From the NCBI GenBank assembly GCA_029940345.1, contig JAOZRC010000094.1, positions 3,608 to 12,197 of the forward strand: 8,590 bases of DNA, in the 5' to 3' direction. Position 1 is the first letter of the stretch. The number at the start of each line of letters is the position of its first letter. The notes beneath the pieces were generated by a model. The model searched no databases, had not been told where the DNA came from, and was given only the letters and a program-made list of their open reading frames with translations. The stretch comes from Desulfobacterales bacterium (GTDB lineage: Bacteria; Desulfobacterota; Desulfobacteria; Desulfobacterales; JAUCGF01). Made by a program: the position numbers and the translations under genes. Positions 5,031 through 8,590 of the stretch are shown here, piece by piece.

Positions 5031-6763
5031 ACGGTGCCCACACAATTGTCGAAATGCTCAAACGCTATGGAACCGACGTGGTTTTCGGTGTTCCCGGAGA
5101 CACAAGCATCGGATTGTATGAAGCCCTTTATGACGTGAACCCGGCCATCCGCCATGTCATGGCCCGGGATGAACGCTCGGCTTCTTTTATGGCTGACGCG
5201 TATGCAAGGCTATCCCACAAACCGGGGATTTGTGAATGCCCCTCGGGCGCGGGGCCGCTTTACGCCATCCCAGGGATAGCCGAAGCCAACGCATCTTCCA
5301 TTCCTGTCATTTTAATCACCTCAGATATCCCATTGTCCGGTGAAGGCAAACAGACCATCACCGAACTCAATTGTGAAAAGCTTTTCGAGCCGGTAACAAA
5401 ATGGTCATATCTGGTCAAACACGTCGGGAAAATACCGGAGACGCTGCGCCGGGCGTTTCGGATTGCAACAACCGGAAGGCCGGGAGCTGTCCATCTTGCA
5501 TTTCCAATTGAAACTCAGAGGGATGAGTTTCCCGGCAGTTCAAATGAACTTTATGCGGAAGAGGAGTGTGCAACCTATCCGGCATTTCGCACGCGCGGGT
5601 CGCGGGTCGTTCTTGAGGAACTGTGCACGCTGTTAATCAAGGCTCGGAAGCTGGTAATCATTGCCGGCGGCGGGGCCAACCACGCTCAGGCGGGCAAGGC
5701 GCTTCTGGCTTTGGCCGAATGGCTGTCCGCACCGGTGGTCACTACCATTTCAGGGCAGGGTATTGTACCGGATCATCATCCGCTGGCAATGGGAGTCACC
5801 GGAGACAACGGCTTTCACCCTCATGCCCATACAACCATCAATGAGGGCGATGTTTTGTTATATGTCGGATGTAAAATGGGCTCTGTGTCAACTATCAATC
5901 AGACTCTTCCCAGCGTCGCATCGGACAAGCAAATTGTTCAAATTGACCTGAATCCTGAATTCCTGGGCAACAACTATCGAAACACCCTCAGCGTTGCCGG
6001 TGATGCCAAATTAATCCTTGAAGACTTGATTGTCCTTATCAGAGGTAAAATTGCTCATAAACAGCCGAATGAATGGGTTGAACGTCTCAATAAAGCGCGT
6101 ACCTCATTTTGGGAAGAGAGTATCCCCGCATTTGAATCTGATGACATTCCCATAAAGCCACAGCGTGTAATCGCGGCTCTGAATCGGCATTTAACCTCTG
6201 AAGCGGTCATCATTTCCGATGCAGGAACCCCGACACCTTATATTACCCGATTCTTAAAACTGGGTGGCGACGGCTCCCGCTTCATCATTCCACGGGCTTA
6301 TGGCGGGCTGGGCTACGCCATACCGGCAATCGTCGGTGCTCATTATGCAATGCCGGATGCGCGTCTGGTCGGTCTTTTCGGAGACGGCAGTCTGGGGATG
6401 TCCGCAGGTGAACTGGAAACATTGGCGAGGTTGAATATCCCCGCGGTGTTGATCCACTTCAACAACGGGATGTTCGGGTGGATCAAAGCCCTTCAGAAAA
6501 TTCATTGTCAGGAGAAATATTTTTCGGTGGATTTTCAGAGCGGCGACATGTCGGCTGTGGCAACCGCTTTTGGAATAAAGAGCTATCGCATCACCACAGC
6601 AGATGAGTTGGATAGCGCTTTGGACACCGCCTTCAGTCATGACGGGCCTGTATTTCTGGATGTTGTATCAGAATCCGAGGTGGCCGAGTTGCCGCCGGTC
6701 TATTCATGGCAGCAGGCCGCAAAGACGATAGCTTTGGCGGACAGGGAGTCCGCAACAGATTAA
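5027..6763 (+). CDS. Thiamine-diphosphate-dependent enzyme, acetolactate synthase-like
   Basis: The 578-residue length and three-domain layout are typical of the acetolactate synthase / benzoylformate decarboxylase superfamily. The N-terminal PYR domain starts MNGAHTIVEMLKRYG with VVFGVPGD and the catalytic Glu49 in ARDERSASFMADAYAR. A central domain has KLVIIAGGGANHAQAGKALL. The C-terminal PP domain carries GDGSLGMS (452-459) through Asn479-Asn480, the Mg/ThDP motif. Such cytoplasmic enzymes decarboxylate 2-oxo acids or make acyloins. I cannot name the substrate: specificity residues are not diagnostic by eye, no ilvN-type small subunit follows, and the context is an ABC uptake operon under a GntR regulator. 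Catabolism of an imported compound is therefore more likely than branched-chain amino acid synthesis. An in-frame stop at 5018-5020 makes this ATG the earliest possible start. The Shine-Dalgarno is poor. Confidence 0.88.
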   Translation: MNGAHTIVEMLKRYGTDVVFGVPGDTSIGLYEALYDVNPAIRHVMARDERSASFMADAYARLSHKPGICECPSGAGPLYAIPGIAEANASSIPVILITSDIPLSGEGKQTITELNCEKLFEPVTKWSYLVKHVGKIPETLRRAFRIATTGRPGAVHLAFPIETQRDEFPGSSNELYAEEECATYPAFRTRGSRVVLEELCTLLIKARKLVIIAGGGANHAQAGKALLALAEWLSAPVVTTISGQGIVPDHHPLAMGVTGDNGFHPHAHTTINEGDVLLYVGCKMGSVSTINQTLPSVASDKQIVQIDLNPEFLGNNYRNTLSVAGDAKLILEDLIVLIRGKIAHKQPNEWVERLNKARTSFWEESIPAFESDDIPIKPQRVIAALNRHLTSEAVIISDAGTPTPYITRFLKLGGDGSRFIIPRAYGGLGYAIPAIVGAHYAMPDARLVGLFGDGSLGMSAGELETLARLNIPAVLIHFNNGMFGWIKALQKIHCQEKYFSVDFQSGDMSAVATAFGIKSYRITTADELDSALDTAFSHDGPVFLDVVSESEVAELPPVYSWQQAAKTIALADRESATD

Positions 6764-6777
6764 AAAACTATAGTTTT
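6764..6777. promoter_or_regulatory. Perfect 14-bp palindrome after the ThDP gene
   Basis: AAAACTATAGTTTT follows the TAA stop of the ThDP-enzyme gene immediately, in the 98-bp gap before the solute-binding-protein gene. With no loop and few GC pairs it is a poor terminator. It could be a protein-binding site or chance. I see no strong promoter in the gap. Confidence 0.3.
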
Positions 6778-6849
6778 ATCACTTTAAATGCCACTTGGAC
6801 TTCCCGGCTCTACGGAGCAGACCCATTTGGCAAAAACCATTTATTTTAT

Positions 6850-6856
6850 AAGGAGG
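6850..6856 (+). promoter_or_regulatory. Strong ribosome binding site that sets the SBP start
   Basis: AAGGAGG lies five bases before the ATG at 6862. It identifies that ATG as the start rather than an in-frame ATG at 6706 inside the preceding gene. The strong site fits the high level at which periplasmic binding proteins are made. Confidence 0.9.
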
Positions 6857-6861
6857 CAAAA

Positions 6862-8382
6862 ATGAAGACAGGAATGAAGATTGGAAAAGTACTGATGATC
6901 GTGGCGGTTTCTCTGCTGCTCTTTTCCTTATCAGTATCAGCAGGAGGTAAAGATGAGCTTAAAATAGCCACATGGGAGGACATAAGCACCTTCGATCCCG
7001 GCTGGATGACCAGTGGTGAGAGGGAGCTTATGATTATGAGTTGTCTTTACAACGGATTGGTAAAGTATAAAGAGGGTTCCTGGGAGATCGTGCCTGATCT
7101 GGCTGAATCGTGGGAAGCGGCCGCTGATGGAAAGTCGGTTGTTTTTCATCTTCGCAAAAATGTTCAGTTCCACAAAGATTTTGGTGAAATGACGGCCGAA
7201 GATGTCAAGTTCTCCTTTGAGCGAATCATTGATCCTGCGGTCAAATCTCCAGAGAAAGGCGCCTGGAAGCTGTTGGATAAGGTCGAAGTGATTGATAAAT
7301 ACACCGCTAAATTGATTTTAAAAGATAAAATGGCCAACCTGTTCACATCGGCATTGCCCATGAATTCGGGCATGATTGTTTCTAAAAAGGCGGTCGAAAA
7401 AATAGGGCGGGAGAAATTCGGTAAAGACCCGGTTGGAACCGGTCCCTATCAACTAGCCTCATGGAAGCCTAAAACACACGTTGAACTGACTGCATTCGAT
7501 GGCTACTGGGGAGAAAGCCCCAAAATAAAAAAAGTAACCTTTCTTCCTATCGTCGAAGACAGTACGTGTGAGACCGCTCTCAGAACAGGTGAGATCAACA
7601 TCGGCCGCTCGGCCATGATCAATGTTAAATCTTTTGAGAAGAATTCCAAATTCGCTGTATATTCAAAACCGGCTTTGAAAACATACTGGCTCGGCATGAC
7701 CGTTAATAAACCGCCTTTTGACAAACTTGAACTTCGTCAGGCGTTCCGATATGCCGTGAACGTTGACAATATTGTTGAAGCGGCTTTTTATGGCACGGCC
7801 AAACGGGCTAACACGGTGTTGCCGCCCGGTCTTCCTGACTACTGGTCAGATGCGCCGGTTTACAAACAGGACATTGAAAAGGCGAAAAGCCTAATGAAAA
7901 AAGCCGGTAAAGCCGGCGGATTCAAAGTCAATCTCTTTATTCCTGGCAACGACGCTGAACGAATCATGGCTGAAGTGATAAAAGCCGATGCCGCCAAAGC
8001 GGGCATTGATGTTGTCATTGAAGTTAAAGAGATCGGCGCATTTAATGACGCTGCCAATAAAGGCCAGACCGATGCTTATCTCCAGTTTTATACTGCTACC
8101 ATTGATCCGTATTATATTATGCAATGGTTTGCCGGTGAATCATGGAATCCGAGTCAGTGGCGCAACGCCGAGTATACCGATCTGATCAAAAAGGGCGCCA
8201 GTGAGATTGATCCTCAAAAGCGAAACAAGATTTATGTGGATGCACAAAAACTGACAGATAAAGATTGTTGGGCGATCTGGTTGACCCACGGAACAAAGGT
8301 CTGGATCACTCAAAAGAATGTCAATATCGGTGCGATTTATCCCAACGGACGAATGACGCCTTGGACGATGAGCTTAAAATAA
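6862..8382 (+). CDS. ABC transporter periplasmic substrate-binding protein, family 5 (peptide/nickel type)
   Basis: The 506-residue precursor starts with a Sec signal peptide: a Lys-containing n-region, a hydrophobic core VLMIVAVSLLLFSL, and probable cleavage after VSA (Ala27). No lipobox Cys is seen, so the mature protein should be soluble in the periplasm. Family 5 hallmarks follow: TFDPGW near the mature N-terminus, LYNGLVKY, the PDLAESWEAAADGKSVVFHL stretch, VQFHKDF and TAEDVKFSFERI, the GTGPYQL turn, LRQAFRYAVN, and a C-terminal WAIWLTHG segment. Members bind oligopeptides, dipeptides, nickel chelates, opines, glycosides or other small ligands and deliver them to Dpp/Opp-type permeases. 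The ligand cannot be read from sequence. It lies 98 bp after the ThDP-enzyme gene and 84 bp before the permease gene, so it is probably in one operon. Confidence 0.93.
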   Translation: MKTGMKIGKVLMIVAVSLLLFSLSVSAGGKDELKIATWEDISTFDPGWMTSGERELMIMSCLYNGLVKYKEGSWEIVPDLAESWEAAADGKSVVFHLRKNVQFHKDFGEMTAEDVKFSFERIIDPAVKSPEKGAWKLLDKVEVIDKYTAKLILKDKMANLFTSALPMNSGMIVSKKAVEKIGREKFGKDPVGTGPYQLASWKPKTHVELTAFDGYWGESPKIKKVTFLPIVEDSTCETALRTGEINIGRSAMINVKSFEKNSKFAVYSKPALKTYWLGMTVNKPPFDKLELRQAFRYAVNVDNIVEAAFYGTAKRANTVLPPGLPDYWSDAPVYKQDIEKAKSLMKKAGKAGGFKVNLFIPGNDAERIMAEVIKADAAKAGIDVVIEVKEIGAFNDAANKGQTDAYLQFYTATIDPYYIMQWFAGESWNPSQWRNAEYTDLIKKGASEIDPQKRNKIYVDAQKLTDKDCWAIWLTHGTKVWITQKNVNIGAIYPNGRMTPWTMSLK

Positions 8383-8392
8383 GTGTGTTTAG

Positions 8393-8425
8393 CAGACACC
8401 GCAGCCGGTTCCGGCTGCGTGTCTG
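8393..8425 (+). promoter_or_regulatory. Intercistronic GC-rich stem-loop
   Basis: CAGACACCGCAGCCGG (8393-8408) pairs with CCGGCTGCGTGTCTG (8411-8425): 15 base pairs with one bulged C and a TT centre. No U-run follows, so it is not a standard intrinsic terminator. Stem-loops between a binding-protein gene and its permease genes are known (for example malE-malF) to protect the upstream message from 3' exonucleases and give more binding protein than permease. That role is likely here. Confidence 0.8.
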
Positions 8426-8466
8426 TCTGATCCGGCAATTGTCATGAGGGGAAAAGAGATAAAAAA

Positions 8467-8590
8467 ATGTTAAAATACATCATCAAAAGAGCGCTCTGGG
8501 TAATTCCGACTTTGCTCGGTGTATTGATTATTCTGTTTAGTCTGACCTACCTGATGCCCGGTGATCCGGCGTCGGCCATGTTAGGCCCCC
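8467..8590 (+). CDS. ABC transporter permease, DppB/OppB type (5' part only)
   Basis: The first 41 codons are present and the window ends inside the gene. The product begins MLKYIIKRALWVIPTLLG, with one transmembrane helix rich in Leu/Ile/Val, followed by LMPGDPASAM. This basic start, IPTLLGV and (I/M)PGDPA pattern is the standard N-terminus of the first inner-membrane permease of peptide/nickel-type ABC importers. The Shine-Dalgarno is modest (AAGAGA, about eight bases upstream). A second DppC-type permease and one or two ATPase genes would be expected to the right. Confidence 0.88.
   Translation, partial: MLKYIIKRALWVIPTLLGVLIILFSLTYLMPGDPASAMLGP

Noticed and set aside
5027..6763. Naming the ThDP enzyme as acetolactate synthase (IlvB) or sulfoacetaldehyde acetyltransferase (Xsc)
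   Set aside because: The length and fold fit both, but I see no diagnostic specificity residues and no partner gene (ilvN or pta) in the window.
6706..6861. Extended N-terminus of the solute-binding protein from an in-frame ATG at 6706
   Set aside because: It would overlap the ThDP-enzyme gene and put 52 residues before a clear signal peptide. The AAGGAGG at 6850-6856 fixes the start at 6862.
8393..8425. Intrinsic terminator after the solute-binding-protein gene
   Set aside because: The stem is strong but no T-run follows, and the permease gene of the same transporter begins shortly after.

Overview
The window looks like a chromosomal segment of a Gram-negative, moderate-GC bacterium. A relative of the sulfate-reducing Desulfobacterota (former Deltaproteobacteria) is my best guess. 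This is inferred from the style of the Y-family protein, the integrase-like/GntR fusion, the Sec-exported solute-binding protein without a lipobox cysteine, and the many small palindromic elements. No rRNA, tRNA, CRISPR array or complete transposase gene is visible.

Left part (1-1216, minus strand): a Y-family DNA polymerase-like protein that keeps the fold landmarks and a beta-clamp-binding motif but seems to have lost the acidic catalytic residues. This makes it ImuB-like rather than a working Pol IV.

Middle (about 1217-2515): nearly 1.3 kb without a convincing gene, packed with at least six separate inverted-repeat elements and a hexanucleotide tandem repeat. One element (1298-1515) has terminal inverted repeats and near-adjacent 10-bp direct repeats, like a non-autonomous transposon. 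Two others (2140-2293 and 2308-2468) fold on paper into nested, branched stems directly upstream of the next gene.

Right part (2516-8590): a D-Ala-D-Ala-ligase-like ATP-grasp enzyme (plus strand) converges on an unusual regulator (minus strand). The regulator joins an N-terminal tyrosine-recombinase-like domain, apparently without its catalytic residues, to a complete GntR/FCD repressor. It is divergent from a probable operon with three visible genes: a thiamine-diphosphate enzyme of the acetolactate-synthase/decarboxylase superfamily, a periplasmic family 5 solute-binding protein, and the start of a DppB-type ABC permease. The shared AT-rich promoter region carries two inverted copies of an 18-bp sequence. 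One overlaps the regulator's own predicted -10 box and the other sits just upstream of a TTGACA -35 box for the operon. This fits a local regulator controlling itself and an uptake/catabolism operon. A strong stem-loop between the binding-protein gene and the permease gene probably sets differential expression.

The most interesting points are the recombinase-like/GntR fusion with its candidate operators, the catalytically degenerate Y-family protein, and the dense set of structured repeats. The substrate of the ThDP/ABC module cannot be read from the sequence.
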